Positions 47,501-56,914 of a stretch of 64,000 bases of DNA are shown piece after piece. The DNA is taken from contig NZ_CP007509.1 of assembly GCF_000661915.1 (NCBI RefSeq), positions 4,353,501 to 4,417,500 on the forward strand, read 5' to 3'. The notes under the pieces are model-generated. The model was not told the origin of the DNA, made no database searches, and saw only the letters and a list, made by a program, of their open reading frames with translations. This DNA comes from Stutzerimonas decontaminans (GTDB lineage Bacteria > Pseudomonadota > Gammaproteobacteria > Pseudomonadales > Pseudomonadaceae). Every line of letters starts with the position of its first letter. The stretch's first letter is position 1. The translations under genes were made by a program, and so were the position numbers.

Positions 47501-47725
47501 ATGGACAACTACCACATCAATGCTACCGATAACGGCTGGGAGCTGCGCAAGCAGGGGGCGACCCGCGCCTCGAAAACCGCTGCGACCAAGGAGGAGATGC
47601 TGCAGGTGACTGCAACCTTCCTCGAAGGCAAGACGGCCTCGGTGAAGATTCACAAGAAGGACGGCACCATTCAGGAAGAGCGCACCTATCCGCGCAGTGC
47701 CGACCCGAGTCGCAGTGAAGGCTGA
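47501..47725 (+). CDS. DUF2188-type small conserved protein
   Basis: The 74-residue product (MDNYHINATDNGWELRKQGA) has the pattern of DUF2188 proteins: an N-terminal strand pair ending in a W-E-L-R/K segment, a helix with A-S-K-T-A-A-T-K-E-E, and the final KIHKKDGTIQEERTY strand. A GAGGAG site lies just upstream of the ATG. The molecular role of the family is not known; it is small, basic and probably cytoplasmic. Confidence 0.75.
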   Translation: MDNYHINATDNGWELRKQGATRASKTAATKEEMLQVTATFLEGKTASVKIHKKDGTIQEERTYPRSADPSRSEG

Positions 47726-47866
47726 GCGGCCGGACCAGAGCCAAACTCCGACGCAGCCGCCTTTGCCGTGTCGCAGGTCTGGCGGAGCCCGCCAGTAGAA
47801 TCGGCTTGGCCTGGGCGGACAACTGCCGCACCCTGTCGGCAGTCGTCCTTCCAGCGAGGCATTCCG

Positions 47867-48856
47867 ATGCGCATCACCCTGTTCAGCAGCAAACCCTACG
47901 ACCGCGATAGCTTTCAGGCCGCAAATCGGGCCTATGGCTTCGAACTGCATTTTCTCGAGACGAGGCTCGACCCGGACACCGCCGCGCTGGCAGCCGGGGC
48001 TGAGGTGGTCTGCCCGTTCGTCAATGACGTGCTCTCAGCACCGGTGCTGGAGAAGCTCGCCGCTGGCGGTACGCGGCTGATCGCGCTGCGTTCGGCTGGC
48101 TACAACCATGTCGACCTATCTTGCGCCCAGCGCCTCGGCTTGCCGGTGGTGCGCGTGCCAGCCTATTCGCCGCACGCGGTGGCCGAGCACACCGTGGCGC
48201 TGATCCTGGCGCTCAACCGACGCCTGCCACGGGCCTACAACCGTACCCGCGAAGGCAATTTCTCGCTGCAGGGGCTGACCGGCTTCGACCTGGCGGGCAA
48301 GCGTGTCGGCGTGGTCGGCAGCGGGCAGATCGGCGCCGTGTTTGGGCGGATCATGCTCGGTTTCGGCTGCGAGGTGCAGCTCTACGACCCCTACCCGAAC
48401 CCGGAGCTGGAGCGCCTCGGCATGCGTTACGTGGCGCTCGACGAGCTGCTCGCCAGCAGTGATATCGTCAGCCTGCACTGCCCGCTCACCGCGCAGACCC
48501 ACCATCTGATCAATCAGCAAAGCCTGGCGACCATGAAACCCCGCGCCATGCTGATCAACACCGGCCGTGGCGCGTTGATCGACACACCAGCACTGATCGG
48601 CGCGCTGAAGAGCGGCCAGCTCGGTTATCTGGGCCTGGACGTCTACGAGGAAGAGGCCGGGCTGTTCTTCGAGGACCATTCCGGCCTGCCGCTGCAGGAC
48701 GACGTGCTGGCGCGGCTGCTGTCGTTCCCCAATGTCATTGTCACCGCGCATCAGGCGTTTCTCACCGAGGAGGCGCTGGCCGCCATCGCCGGCACCACCC
48801 TGGGCAACGTCGCGGCCTGGCACGCCGGGCAGATCAGCAACCGGGTCAGTGACTAG
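47867..48856 (+). CDS. ldhA: D-2-hydroxyacid dehydrogenase (D-lactate dehydrogenase type)
   Basis: The ATG at 47867 (MRITLFSSKPYDRDSF) is used; the frame upstream to 47768 is non-coding in character. The 329-residue NAD-dependent enzyme has the Rossmann motif VGVVGSGQIGAVFGRI (about residue 147), the NAD-contact Asp in LYDPYPN, the substrate Arg in NTGRGALIDT (about 230), Glu in DVYEEEAGLFFEDHS and the catalytic His in VTAHQAFLT (about 293). The motif spacing and the EEAGLFFEDHS segment match proteobacterial fermentative D-lactate dehydrogenases that interconvert pyruvate and D-lactate. It stands alone, convergent with the downstream gene. Confidence 0.9.
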   Translation: MRITLFSSKPYDRDSFQAANRAYGFELHFLETRLDPDTAALAAGAEVVCPFVNDVLSAPVLEKLAAGGTRLIALRSAGYNHVDLSCAQRLGLPVVRVPAYSPHAVAEHTVALILALNRRLPRAYNRTREGNFSLQGLTGFDLAGKRVGVVGSGQIGAVFGRIMLGFGCEVQLYDPYPNPELERLGMRYVALDELLASSDIVSLHCPLTAQTHHLINQQSLATMKPRAMLINTGRGALIDTPALIGALKSGQLGYLGLDVYEEEAGLFFEDHSGLPLQDDVLARLLSFPNVIVTAHQAFLTEEALAAIAGTTLGNVAAWHAGQISNRVSD

Positions 48857-49535
48857 CGCTTAGCTGCCCGACGAGTTGGCACAGGCGCGCCTCGAGCAGT
48901 GCGGGGAAGCGCTTGAACCAGGTCTGGTTCAATGGCGAGGGATGCGGCAGCGGGTGCAAGGTGAAGCTTCGCGCATGGCCTTGCGCGTCCTGCAGCTCGA
49001 CATCGAGGCTGGCCGTGAAGCGATCCTCACGCTGCCAGAAGGCCTCCAGGCGTTGACGCTCTGCGCGCGGCTGGTCGATGCCGAACCAGAGAAATGCCTC
49101 GCGGCCGAGCGTGACGATCTGCCGGCCGTGCCAGCTATCCACCAGCAGCTGACGCATCAGCGGATGGAAACGGCGCTTCACCGCCATCGACCAGGCCTTG
49201 TTACCAACCGGCTTGTACGGCACGGTGTTGATCCAGAAGTAGTGCCGGCCCAGCGCCCGTCCGGCCGCGAAGTCCGGCATCTCTGCGCCGTGCAGGTGGC
49301 GATAGAGCACGCGCCGGACGATCTGCCCGCCAGAGCCGATGAAGGGCTCGCCATGGCGAACCTCCTCGCGACCGGGGTCACGGCCGAAGAAGCAGAGCGG
49401 CGCGTCGGCATCGCCAAGCCCGATGATCGGCTCCAGTGGATCACGTTCGAATGCCTGATAGATCGGCAGATCGATGCCATCGGTGTGCGCGGCGAGCTCG
49501 CGCAGCGCCTGACGTATCTCGGTGGGTAGCGTCAT
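48846..49535 (-). CDS. Uracil-DNA glycosylase family protein
   Basis: The start at the ATG at 49535 (MTLPTEIRQAL) lies 10 bases after the preceding gene. The 229-residue protein has FFGRDPGREEVRHGEPFIG near residue 47, the nucleotide-binding loop of UDG-superfamily enzymes (G-x-D-P-G-x-x-E), KPVGNKAWS near residue 107, and TLGREAFLWFGI near 140. The family removes uracil or related lesions from DNA. I do not see the four Cys of the iron-sulfur subfamilies, so this is a divergent group and the activity is inferred. Its end overlaps the convergent dehydrogenase by 11 bases. Confidence 0.75.
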   Translation of the reverse strand: MTLPTEIRQALRELAAHTDGIDLPIYQAFERDPLEPIIGLGDADAPLCFFGRDPGREEVRHGEPFIGSGGQIVRRVLYRHLHGAEMPDFAAGRALGRHYFWINTVPYKPVGNKAWSMAVKRRFHPLMRQLLVDSWHGRQIVTLGREAFLWFGIDQPRAERQRLEAFWQREDRFTASLDVELQDAQGHARSFTLHPLPHPSPLNQTWFKRFPALLEARLCQLVGQLSASH

Positions 49536-49545
49536 TGCCTGTGGC

Positions 49546-50082
49546 TCAGAAGTCGCTTTCGTCGACCAGCTCGACTGCTGCGGCTTCCAGCGCATAGGCG
49601 GCATCGGCCAGGTCGTTGCTGACCGGCTCGATCTGCAGACGACCGTCGACCCACAGCGGCGCGTAGATGTCCTCTAGGGCGATGCCCTTCGGGTAGCGCA
49701 CCAGCACGATCTGGTTCGGTGGCGGCGGTGGCACGTGGATGCAGGCGCCCGGATAGGGAACCAGGAAGAATTCGGTGCTGCGCCCGCGCTCGTCGCTCTC
49801 CAGCGGCACCGGATAGCCACCGAGGCGGATCTCGCGGCCGTTCAGCTCAGCGACGGTCTTGGCGGAGTACATCACCGCCGGCAACCCGGCCTCCTGCTTG
49901 AGCCCTCCCTGGTCGCTGAAGCCCAGATCCTCGGGCGTCGCGTGGCCGATCTCGGGCATTTCCTCCAGCGCCTGGCGATCCTCGGGCGGCATCAGTTCGA
50001 GCCAGTCGAGCTCCGCCGGTGCGGCATGAACGGTGGACGCGAATGCAAGACAGCAGAACAGTGAAAGGAGGGATTTGCGCAT
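49546..50082 (-). CDS. DUF3299-type periplasmic protein
   Basis: The start at 50082 gives a signal peptide (MRKSLLSLFCCLAFASTVHA), so the 178-residue product is exported. The mature part has the DUF3299 pattern: GREIRLGGYPVPLE, then FFLVPYPGACIHVPPPPPNQIV and VWVDGRLQIEP-like segments. It contains a conserved CIH-PPPP motif. The function of the family is unknown. It is followed closely by the glycosylase gene and may be co-transcribed with it. Confidence 0.8.
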   Translation of the reverse strand: MRKSLLSLFCCLAFASTVHAAPAELDWLELMPPEDRQALEEMPEIGHATPEDLGFSDQGGLKQEAGLPAVMYSAKTVAELNGREIRLGGYPVPLESDERGRSTEFFLVPYPGACIHVPPPPPNQIVLVRYPKGIALEDIYAPLWVDGRLQIEPVSNDLADAAYALEAAAVELVDESDF

Positions 50083-50105
50083 AGGGCAACTACATGAGAG
50101 AGAAC

Positions 50106-50127
50106 GGGGCCGCAGGGCGCGGCCCCG
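50106..50127 (-). terminator. Hairpin after the GlsB-type gene
   Basis: GGGGCCGC pairs with GCGGCCCC across a short loop, directly after the stop of the minus-strand membrane-protein gene. The bases beyond the stem are only moderately T-rich on that strand, so its strength is uncertain. Confidence 0.45.
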
Positions 50128-50134
50128 CGGTGCA

Positions 50135-50386
50135 TCAATGCTTGCGACTGGTGACCATGCCGTAGATGACCAGCAGGATGATCGCACCGACCACGGCGCC
50201 GATAAAGCCTGCGCCCTCACCCGCCTGGTAGAGGCCGAGCGCCTGGCCACCGTAGGTCGCCAGCAGCGAGCCGCCGATACCCAGCAGGATGGTCATGATC
50301 CAGCCCATGCTGTCGTCGCCGGGTTTCAGGAAGCGTGCGATCAGGCCGACGATCAAGCCGATGATGATGGTGCCGATGATGCCCAT
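50135..50386 (-). CDS. GlsB/YeaQ/YmgE family small membrane protein
   Basis: The start at 50386 (MGIIGTIIIGLIVGLIARFL) has AGGAG upstream. The 83-residue protein has three Gly-rich membrane helices (residues 1-20, 28-48, 57-78) and the family motif ARFLKPGDD. Members are called transglycosylase-associated proteins and are often stress-induced, but their biochemical role is unclear. Confidence 0.9.
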   Translation of the reverse strand: MGIIGTIIIGLIVGLIARFLKPGDDSMGWIMTILLGIGGSLLATYGGQALGLYQAGEGAGFIGAVVGAIILLVIYGMVTSRKH

Positions 50387-50470
50387 GGATAATCTCCTCA
50401 GGTCCGAAAGGTGGGTAACCAATGGACCCGAGGGCTCTGCGGCGGTTCGCCGAAGCCTGACGGCCGGGCG

Positions 50471-51556
50471 TCAGGAATGCGGGATCAGCGTCTCGACCGC
50501 GGTGATCTGACGGTCCAGCGTGGCGCGGTCAGGGCAGCGCAAGGTCGCGTGGCCGACCTTGCGTCCGGCCTTGAAGGCCTTGCCGTAGTGGTGCAGGTGG
50601 CAGTCCTGAATGGCGATCACCTTCTCCACCGGCGGCACTTCACCGATGAAGTTGAGCATCGCGCTTTCGCCCAGCTTGGCAGTCGAGCCCAGCGGCAGAC
50701 CGGCGACGGCACGCAAGTGGTTCTCGAACTGGCTGCACTCGGCGCCTTCGATGGTCCAGTGCCCGGAGTTGTGCACGCGCGGCGCGATCTCGTTGGCCTT
50801 CAGGCCACCATCGACTTCGAAGAACTCGAAGGCCAGCACGCCGACATAGTCGAGTTGCTTGAGCACGCGACCGACGTAGTCCTCGGCCAGCGCCTGCAGC
50901 GGATGGTTGCTGCTGGCAACCGACAGCCGCAGGATGCCGCTCTCGTGGCTGTTGTGTACCAGCGGATAGAAGCAGGTCTCGCCATCACGCCCGCGCACGG
51001 CGATCAGCGAGACTTCGCCGGTGAAGGGTACGAAGCCCTCGAGGATGCACGGCACGCTACCCAGCTCGGCGAAGGCATTGCTCACATCGGCCGGCTTGCG
51101 CAGCAGCTTCTGGCCCTTACCGTCGTAACCCAGGGTGCGGGTCTTGAGCACGGCTGGCAGGCCGATGCTGGCCACCGCGGCGTCGAGGTCGGCCTGGGAC
51201 TGGATATCGGCGAACTCCGGGGTGGGAATGCCGAGCTCCTTGAACATGGATTTCTCGAACCAGCGATCACGGGCGATGCGCAGCGATTCGGCGCTCGGGT
51301 AGACCGGCACGAACTGCGAGAGAAAGGCCACCGTCTCGGCCGGCACGCTCTCGAACTCGAAGGTCACCAGATCCACTTCGTCGGCCAGCCGGCGCAGGTG
51401 ATCCTTGTCGTCATAGTCGGCGCGGATGTGCTCGCCGAGGGCCTGGGCGCAGGCATCCGGGGCCGGGTCGAGGAAGGCGAAGTTCATGCCTAGCGGGGTG
51501 CCCGCCAGCGCCAGCATGCGGCCGAGCTGGCCGCCACCGATCACACCAATTTTCAT
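50471..51556 (-). CDS. purK: N5-carboxyaminoimidazole ribonucleotide synthase
   Basis: PurK uses ATP and bicarbonate to carboxylate AIR in purine synthesis. The 361-residue ATP-grasp enzyme begins MKIGVIGGGQLGRMLALAG, and has the ATP-grasp segments PAVLKTRTLGYDGKGQ (about residue 137), EGFVPFTGEVSLIAVRG and LAFEFFEVDGGLKANEIAPRVHNSGHWTIEG (about 250-280). It follows purE by about 100 bases on the same strand, the usual purEK arrangement. Confidence 0.97.
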   Translation of the reverse strand: MKIGVIGGGQLGRMLALAGTPLGMNFAFLDPAPDACAQALGEHIRADYDDKDHLRRLADEVDLVTFEFESVPAETVAFLSQFVPVYPSAESLRIARDRWFEKSMFKELGIPTPEFADIQSQADLDAAVASIGLPAVLKTRTLGYDGKGQKLLRKPADVSNAFAELGSVPCILEGFVPFTGEVSLIAVRGRDGETCFYPLVHNSHESGILRLSVASSNHPLQALAEDYVGRVLKQLDYVGVLAFEFFEVDGGLKANEIAPRVHNSGHWTIEGAECSQFENHLRAVAGLPLGSTAKLGESAMLNFIGEVPPVEKVIAIQDCHLHHYGKAFKAGRKVGHATLRCPDRATLDRQITAVETLIPHS

Positions 51557-51659
51557 ATCAACGGCCCTTCAGTAGGCGGCAGATCAAGCGCGCGCGTTAC
51601 GGCGCAGGAAAGCAAGTTTATACCCGCCAGCCGCGTCGCCGGGACTGGCGAAGGGCGGC

Positions 51660-52148
51660 TCAGAGGCGCGGGTCTGGGCAGTCCAGTACAGTCTGGGTCT
51701 GCTCGTCGCGGAATTTCTTCAACGCCTGGTGATACTCAGGGAATTCATGCCCGATGATGCTTGCCGACAGCAGCGCGGCGTTGATCGCGCCGGCCTTGCC
51801 GATGGCCAGCGTGGCAACCGGAACACCAGCCGGCATCTGCACGATCGACAAGAGCGAATCGACACCGGACAGCATCGACGACTGCACCGGCACGCCAAGC
51901 ACCGGCAGGTGCGTCTTGGCCGCGCACATGCCCGGCAGGTGGGCAGCGCCGCCGGCGCCGGCGATGATCACACGCAGGCCGCGGGCTTCGGCCTGTTCGG
52001 CGTACTGGAAGAGCAGGTCCGGGGTGCGGTGGGCGGAAACCACCGTCACTTCGTGGGGGATGCCCAGCTTTTCCAGCATATCGGCGGTGTGGCTCAGGGT
52101 GGACCAGTCGGACTTGGAGCCCATGATCACGCCTACCAGTGCGCTCAT
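51660..52148 (-). CDS. purE: N5-carboxyaminoimidazole ribonucleotide mutase
   Basis: PurE converts N5-CAIR to CAIR, the next step after PurK. The 162-residue protein has the phosphate-binding loop [10 protein letters not shown] (residues 5-14), [14 protein letters not shown] (about 42), the glycine-rich [16 protein letters not shown] (about 68) and [16 protein letters not shown]. The start at 52148 (MSALVGV) is preferred over the upstream ATG at 52163, in line with other PurE proteins. Confidence 0.97.
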   Translation of the reverse strand: MSALVGVIMGSKSDWSTLSHTADMLEKLGIPHEVTVVSAHRTPDLLFQYAEQAEARGLRVIIAGAGGAAHLPGMCAAKTHLPVLGVPVQSSMLSGVDSLLSIVQMPAGVPVATLAIGKAGAINAALLSASIIGHEFPEYHQALKKFRDEQTQTVLDCPDPRL

Positions 52149-52306
52149 CGTCGTGCCTCTCATCGGGCGCCCGCGGGCGCGTCAAGAACAACAAACCACG
52201 CAAAAGAGCGTGGCCTGGATGGTCGGCAAACGGCCTCGGCCGCTCGCGCGAAAGCCGCGCAGTATAGCGCAAGGCGTGACCGGCCAGTACCCCAGCAGTC
52301 GGGCCG

Positions 52307-54799
52307 CTACTGCGGTTGCAGTGGCGCCACCCGCGGCAGCTCGATCCAGAAACGGCTGCCCACGCCCGGTTCGCTGTGCAGCCCCAGCTGACCGTTCATC
52401 AGCCGGGCGAACTCCAGGCACAGCGACAGACCGATACCGGTGCCCTGGATCATGCTGTTCTCGCGCCCGAGCCGCTGGAACGGCTCGAACACCTGCGCCT
52501 GCTGCGCCTGATCGATGCCCAGGCCGGTGTCCTCGACCAGGATGCGCACATGACCGGGGCTGGTTTCGGCGCGCAGGCTGATGTGGCCGTTGGGTACGTT
52601 GTATTTCATCGCGTTGGACAGCAAGTTCAGCAGCACCTGGCGCAGGCGCCGCGGTTCGGCGAGCACCAGCAGGCCGTCGTCCGGCAGGCTCAGATCGAGT
52701 TGCAGGCCCCGCTGCTGCACTTCCAGCGCGATCAGCTCGGCGCATTCGCGCATCAGGCTGCACACATCCACCGGCTGCAGTTCCAGCTGTGGGCGCTCTT
52801 TCTGCAGACTGGACCATTCGAGGATCTCGCCCAGCAGCTGGTTGAGATGACGGCTGGCCAGAAGGATTTCATCAAGGTACTCGGCCGCTTCGGACTGGCT
52901 GCTGTCATCGCAGTCCATGCGCATCAGCTGGGCGAAGCCGAGGATCGCATTGAGCGGCGTGCGCAACTCGTGGCTGATACCCGAGAGCAGGCGTCCCTTC
53001 GCTTCACTGGCAGCCTGGGCCTGCAGCGTTGCCGCGCGCAATTCGGCCTCGACGCGTTTGAGCGCATCGATATCCACATGAGTGCCGGCCAGCACCCGCG
53101 CCATGCCGGTTTCTGGGTCCTGCTCCAGAACGCGGCCACGGCTGAGCAGCCAGTGGTACTCGCCTAGCGCATCGGCAAAACGGTATTCAGCTTCGTAGCG
53201 CTGCTGCAGACCCTGCTGTATCCGCTCAACCTGGGCCACCGCCTGGGGCAGGTCGTCCGGATGGATGCGCTGGCGGAACTCGCGGTCGCTGAGCTGGCCG
53301 GTGGGCAGACCGAAGCGGCCCAGCATGCTGCCTCGCACGCGCAGCGTGTGATTGGGAATATCGTATTCCCAGAGACTCTCGGTCGCGCTCTCCAGCACCA
53401 GCTCCAGGCGCCGTTGCGCTTCCCAGCGCTCGGACTCACTGTGGGACAGACGACTGCCGATGTCCTGAGTGTGCCGGGACATCTCGTCGAGCTCGCGGAT
53501 CTGCGCACGCACCGGATCTGGACGCCAGCGGCCCAAGCCGATATCGCCGAGCATCCGCGAGATGCCGGCGATAGGCGCCAGCAGTGCCTGGCTGAGCTGC
53601 CGCGCGCGCAGCCACATGACGGCAAAGAAGCCGATGTAGAACAGCACCAGGCCGGCGATCAGCAGATAACCGATTTGCTGGTAGCGGCTGGCCAGGATAT
53701 TGGTCTGACGAAACACCGCCGTTTCGTCCACCACCGCCAGCAGATGCCAACCGGTCTGCGCCACGGTGGTCCAGGCCACCAGCTGCGGGCGGCCACCGAG
53801 CATCACCTGTTGCACGCCGTTGCTGGCGCCGGAAATGGCGGCGGCCAGTTCCGCGGTTTCAGCCCGGCTGTCGAGCTGGAAATCTTCCGGCTTGAACATC
53901 TCGCTGCGGATCGCCTGCTGGTAGGAATGATCGGTCAGCTCGGCGAGGCCGAAATCATCCTCGCCCGGCTCCGGCAGCGCCATGATCGTCAGGTCATCGC
54001 TGACCAGCATGGCATAGCCACCCCAGGGCACCTGCAGCTGACCGATCTGATCGAGGATGACGCTGACGGTGATGTCGATACCGACCACCCCTTCGAGGAA
54101 GTCATCACGGTAGACCGGCGCAATCGCCGACATCATCCAGCCATGACCGGCCGGATCGAGGTAGACATCGGTCCACACCACGCCGCGTGACGGGTTGTGC
54201 TCGGCGTCGGCCAGGTAATAGAAGTTGTACCGAGGAATATCCATATCCGCCGGGTACTGATCGAGGGTGAAGAACCATGGATAGATGTGGTTGAAGCTGT
54301 CCCAGCTGTTGAAATACAGGCTGGCAACCAACGGATTGCGCGCCTCGATCTCCTTCATCAACGGCTCCAGCTGGCGCAGCCTGGCGATCTTCTGCAGATC
54401 ATGCTGCTCAGCCGGCGTCGCACCGGAGTAGAACACCGCTGCGCCGCCATCGTCGTCGGGGCTGTAGCGCACGCCGTCGGCGCTCAGTGCTAGGTCCGGC
54501 AGCGCGACCGGGTCGCCATCCTGCAGCGCCTGAGCAGTGAGGTTGCGATACAGCTGGGTCAGCGAGCCAACCTGGGCAAGCTGCTCGCTGATCAGGCGCG
54601 ACTCCAGGCTGGCCGAGGCCTGCAGGTCATTGAGCGCGGTCTGGCGTAGATGGTCGATCTGCGCGTCGCGGATCGCGCCGTTGGTCAGCAGATAGATCGC
54701 GATCAGCGCGGTTTCCACCAAGACCAGCGGAATCAGCGCGCTGCGAACGAAGGCTCGCCAGATCCATTGACGCAAGCCGATTGGTTTTGGGATGGGCAC
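52307..54799 (-). CDS. Hybrid-free sensor histidine kinase with Cache and PAS domains
   Basis: The 830-residue membrane kinase has an N-terminal membrane helix (LIPLVLVETALIAIYLLT), a large periplasmic Cache-type sensor (residues 45-340, with WTDVYLDPAGHGWMMSAIAP and VVGIDITVSVILDQIGQL), a second helix (YLLIAGLVLFYIGFFAVMWL), a PAS domain (YEAEYRFADALGEYHWLL, about residue 540), HisKA with ISHELRTPLNAILGF (about 608) and HATPase with VEDTGLGIDQAQQAQVFEPF (about 770). The GTG at 54799 has GGAG seven bases upstream; a TTG at 54823 is the other option. No response regulator adjoins it. The signal is probably a small organic ligand. Confidence 0.85.
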   Translation of the reverse strand: MPIPKPIGLRQWIWRAFVRSALIPLVLVETALIAIYLLTNGAIRDAQIDHLRQTALNDLQASASLESRLISEQLAQVGSLTQLYRNLTAQALQDGDPVALPDLALSADGVRYSPDDDGGAAVFYSGATPAEQHDLQKIARLRQLEPLMKEIEARNPLVASLYFNSWDSFNHIYPWFFTLDQYPADMDIPRYNFYYLADAEHNPSRGVVWTDVYLDPAGHGWMMSAIAPVYRDDFLEGVVGIDITVSVILDQIGQLQVPWGGYAMLVSDDLTIMALPEPGEDDFGLAELTDHSYQQAIRSEMFKPEDFQLDSRAETAELAAAISGASNGVQQVMLGGRPQLVAWTTVAQTGWHLLAVVDETAVFRQTNILASRYQQIGYLLIAGLVLFYIGFFAVMWLRARQLSQALLAPIAGISRMLGDIGLGRWRPDPVRAQIRELDEMSRHTQDIGSRLSHSESERWEAQRRLELVLESATESLWEYDIPNHTLRVRGSMLGRFGLPTGQLSDREFRQRIHPDDLPQAVAQVERIQQGLQQRYEAEYRFADALGEYHWLLSRGRVLEQDPETGMARVLAGTHVDIDALKRVEAELRAATLQAQAASEAKGRLLSGISHELRTPLNAILGFAQLMRMDCDDSSQSEAAEYLDEILLASRHLNQLLGEILEWSSLQKERPQLELQPVDVCSLMRECAELIALEVQQRGLQLDLSLPDDGLLVLAEPRRLRQVLLNLLSNAMKYNVPNGHISLRAETSPGHVRILVEDTGLGIDQAQQAQVFEPFQRLGRENSMIQGTGIGLSLCLEFARLMNGQLGLHSEPGVGSRFWIELPRVAPLQPQ

Positions 54800-54918
54800 G
54801 ATCGGGCTCCAGCAACCGCGCAAGGCACGCCATCAGCAGTAGGCGCAGCAGGGTCGCGATCATAGCACCCCAGCCGCGGCGGCAAACCATCACCTTCGCC
54901 GCAAGCACCGCCGCGGTT

Positions 54919-56844
54919 TCAGGAGGCGCTGGCCAGAGCGGTCGCGGTGGGTGCAGTGCGGCGACACTGCTTGGCCATGGCGGCCAGGCGTACCGCCACG
55001 TTAGCCGTCCCGTAGCCGGCGTAGCCGTTGCAGCGCTGCAGAATCTCGAAGAAGAAGCGCCCCTCGAACGGCTCGGTATAGACGTGGAACAGCTCGCCGC
55101 CCTCGGCGTCGCGGTCGTACAGCACGTTGTAACGCGCCAGCTCGGCGAGCAGCGAGTCGTCGAAGTCGAAACGCGCGGCCAGGTCGTCGTAATAGTTGCG
55201 CGGAATCTGCAACAGCGGCACGCCGGCCGCCTGTGCGCGGGCCACCTCGGCGAAGATGTCGTCACAGGCGAACGCCACATGGTGCACGCCGGCGCCGCGG
55301 TAGCTGGATAGCGCCTGGGCGATCACCGTGTCGCGATCCTGCGACGTGTTCAGCGGCAGGCGGACCCGGCCGCAAGGGCTGCGCATGGCACGGCATTTCA
55401 TCAGGCCATAGGGATCGGGCAGCAGCAGCTCGTCGTCGGCCTCGAAATCGAACAGGCTACGGTAGAACAGCACCCAGCTGGCCAGGCTCTCGGCCGGCAG
55501 TGCGGTGGCCATGTGATCGATCCGCTGCAGGCCGGCGCCCACTGGGGTCACGGCGTGCAGGCGGAAATCGATGTCGTAGTTGCTCTGTCCTGGCGCCCCG
55601 GATTCGAGCAGGTAGATCAGTCCGCCGTCCGGCGCGCGCACCGCCGGAATCTGCCGCTCGTTCGGCCCGATAAGCCCGCGATAGGGCTGCCCGCCGAAGG
55701 CGCAGGCACGCGCCAGCGCCGATGCTTCGTCATCGATCTTCAGCGCCATGGCGCACACCGAAGGACCGTGTGCCTCGAAGTAGTTGTGCGCGAAGGAATA
55801 GGGTTCGGCATTGAGCACGATGTTGATTTCGCCCTGACGAAACAACTGCACATCTTTCGAGCGGTGCTGGCCGACATGGGCAAAGCCGAGCTGCTGCAGC
55901 CAACTGCCGAGGCGCACCGCGTGCGGCTCGTCCACCGCGAACTCGAGAAAATCGATGCCCTCGTAGCGCGGTGCCGCTGGCGCCGTGAACAGCGACGGTA
56001 CGACGGCTGCGGACGGCGCCGAAGCGCTCAGTCGCTGGCCGGTCTTTTCTTCCAGGTGCCGCAGCGCACGCAAGCCATCGGCCGCGATGCCACGCGGCGG
56101 TGCGGCACGGAAGCCGTCGTTGAACACCTCCAACGACAACGGACCGCTGTAGCCGGCCTGCAGCACCGGCGCGAGGAAGCCCGCCAGATCGAACTCGCCC
56201 TGGCCGGGGAAGCAGCGGAAATGCCGGCTCCACTCCAGCACGTCCATGGCCAGCACCGGCGCATCAGCCAGCTGCACGAAGAAGATCCGCTCACCGGGAA
56301 TCTCGACGATACCGCTCGGATCGTCGCCCAGGGCCAGGGTATGGAAGCTGTCGAGAATCACGCCCAGTGCCGGATGGTCCACCTGCTGCACCAGCGTCCA
56401 GACATCACGCCAGGTCTTCACGTGGCGACCCCAGGCCAGCGCCTCGTAGCCGACCCGCAGACCACGTGCGCCAGCCCGCTCGGCGATGAGGCCGAGGTCG
56501 CCGAGCAGCGTCTCGCGATCGCCCAGCGCATCGGCCTGCACGTTGCTGCACAACAGCATCAGCTCGGCGCCAAGTTCCTGCATCAGATCGAACTTGCGTT
56601 CGGCACGGTCGAGATTGCGCTGCAGCCGCTCGCGCGGGCAGCCCTCGAAGTCTCGGAATGGCTGGAACAGCGTCACGGCCAGCCCCAGCTCCTCGCAGCG
56701 CCGGCGGACGTCCAGCGGGCTGCCGGAGTGGTACAGCAGATCGTTCTCGAACAGTTCGATACCGTCGAACCCCGCGGCCGCTGCGGCCTCGAGCTTTTCC
56801 GGCAGAGTACCGCTGAGAGACACGGTGGCGATGGAGCGCTTCAT
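54919..56844 (-). CDS. quiC: 3-dehydroshikimate dehydratase, two-domain QuiC type
   Basis: The enzyme converts 3-dehydroshikimate to protocatechuate in quinate/shikimate catabolism. The ATG at 56844 (MKRSIATVSLSG) starts a sugar-phosphate-isomerase-like TIM barrel (residues 1-270) with metal-binding Glu and Asp (GYEALAWGRH; LGVILDSFHTL; LSLEVFND). From about residue 300 a second part folds like 4-hydroxyphenylpyruvate dioxygenase, with HVAFACDDIF and a late Glu in GRFFFEILQR. This 641-residue fusion is the bacterial QuiC1 architecture. An NRPS-like gene lies 70 bases upstream on the same strand, so protocatechuate could be either catabolised or used by that enzyme. Confidence 0.88.
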   Translation of the reverse strand: MKRSIATVSLSGTLPEKLEAAAAAGFDGIELFENDLLYHSGSPLDVRRRCEELGLAVTLFQPFRDFEGCPRERLQRNLDRAERKFDLMQELGAELMLLCSNVQADALGDRETLLGDLGLIAERAGARGLRVGYEALAWGRHVKTWRDVWTLVQQVDHPALGVILDSFHTLALGDDPSGIVEIPGERIFFVQLADAPVLAMDVLEWSRHFRCFPGQGEFDLAGFLAPVLQAGYSGPLSLEVFNDGFRAAPPRGIAADGLRALRHLEEKTGQRLSASAPSAAVVPSLFTAPAAPRYEGIDFLEFAVDEPHAVRLGSWLQQLGFAHVGQHRSKDVQLFRQGEINIVLNAEPYSFAHNYFEAHGPSVCAMALKIDDEASALARACAFGGQPYRGLIGPNERQIPAVRAPDGGLIYLLESGAPGQSNYDIDFRLHAVTPVGAGLQRIDHMATALPAESLASWVLFYRSLFDFEADDELLLPDPYGLMKCRAMRSPCGRVRLPLNTSQDRDTVIAQALSSYRGAGVHHVAFACDDIFAEVARAQAAGVPLLQIPRNYYDDLAARFDFDDSLLAELARYNVLYDRDAEGGELFHVYTEPFEGRFFFEILQRCNGYAGYGTANVAVRLAAMAKQCRRTAPTATALASAS

Positions 56845-56914
56845 GCGGTTAATCCTGTTACCGGGGGCTTCGGCCGTGCAGGCCGCCGACGGATATGCGA
56901 AGCCAGAGTCATGA

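Noticed and set aside
54627..55280. Separate gene between the sensor kinase and quiC
   Set aside because: The open frame overlaps both neighbours in another frame and has the Arg/Ser-rich composition of a shadow frame.
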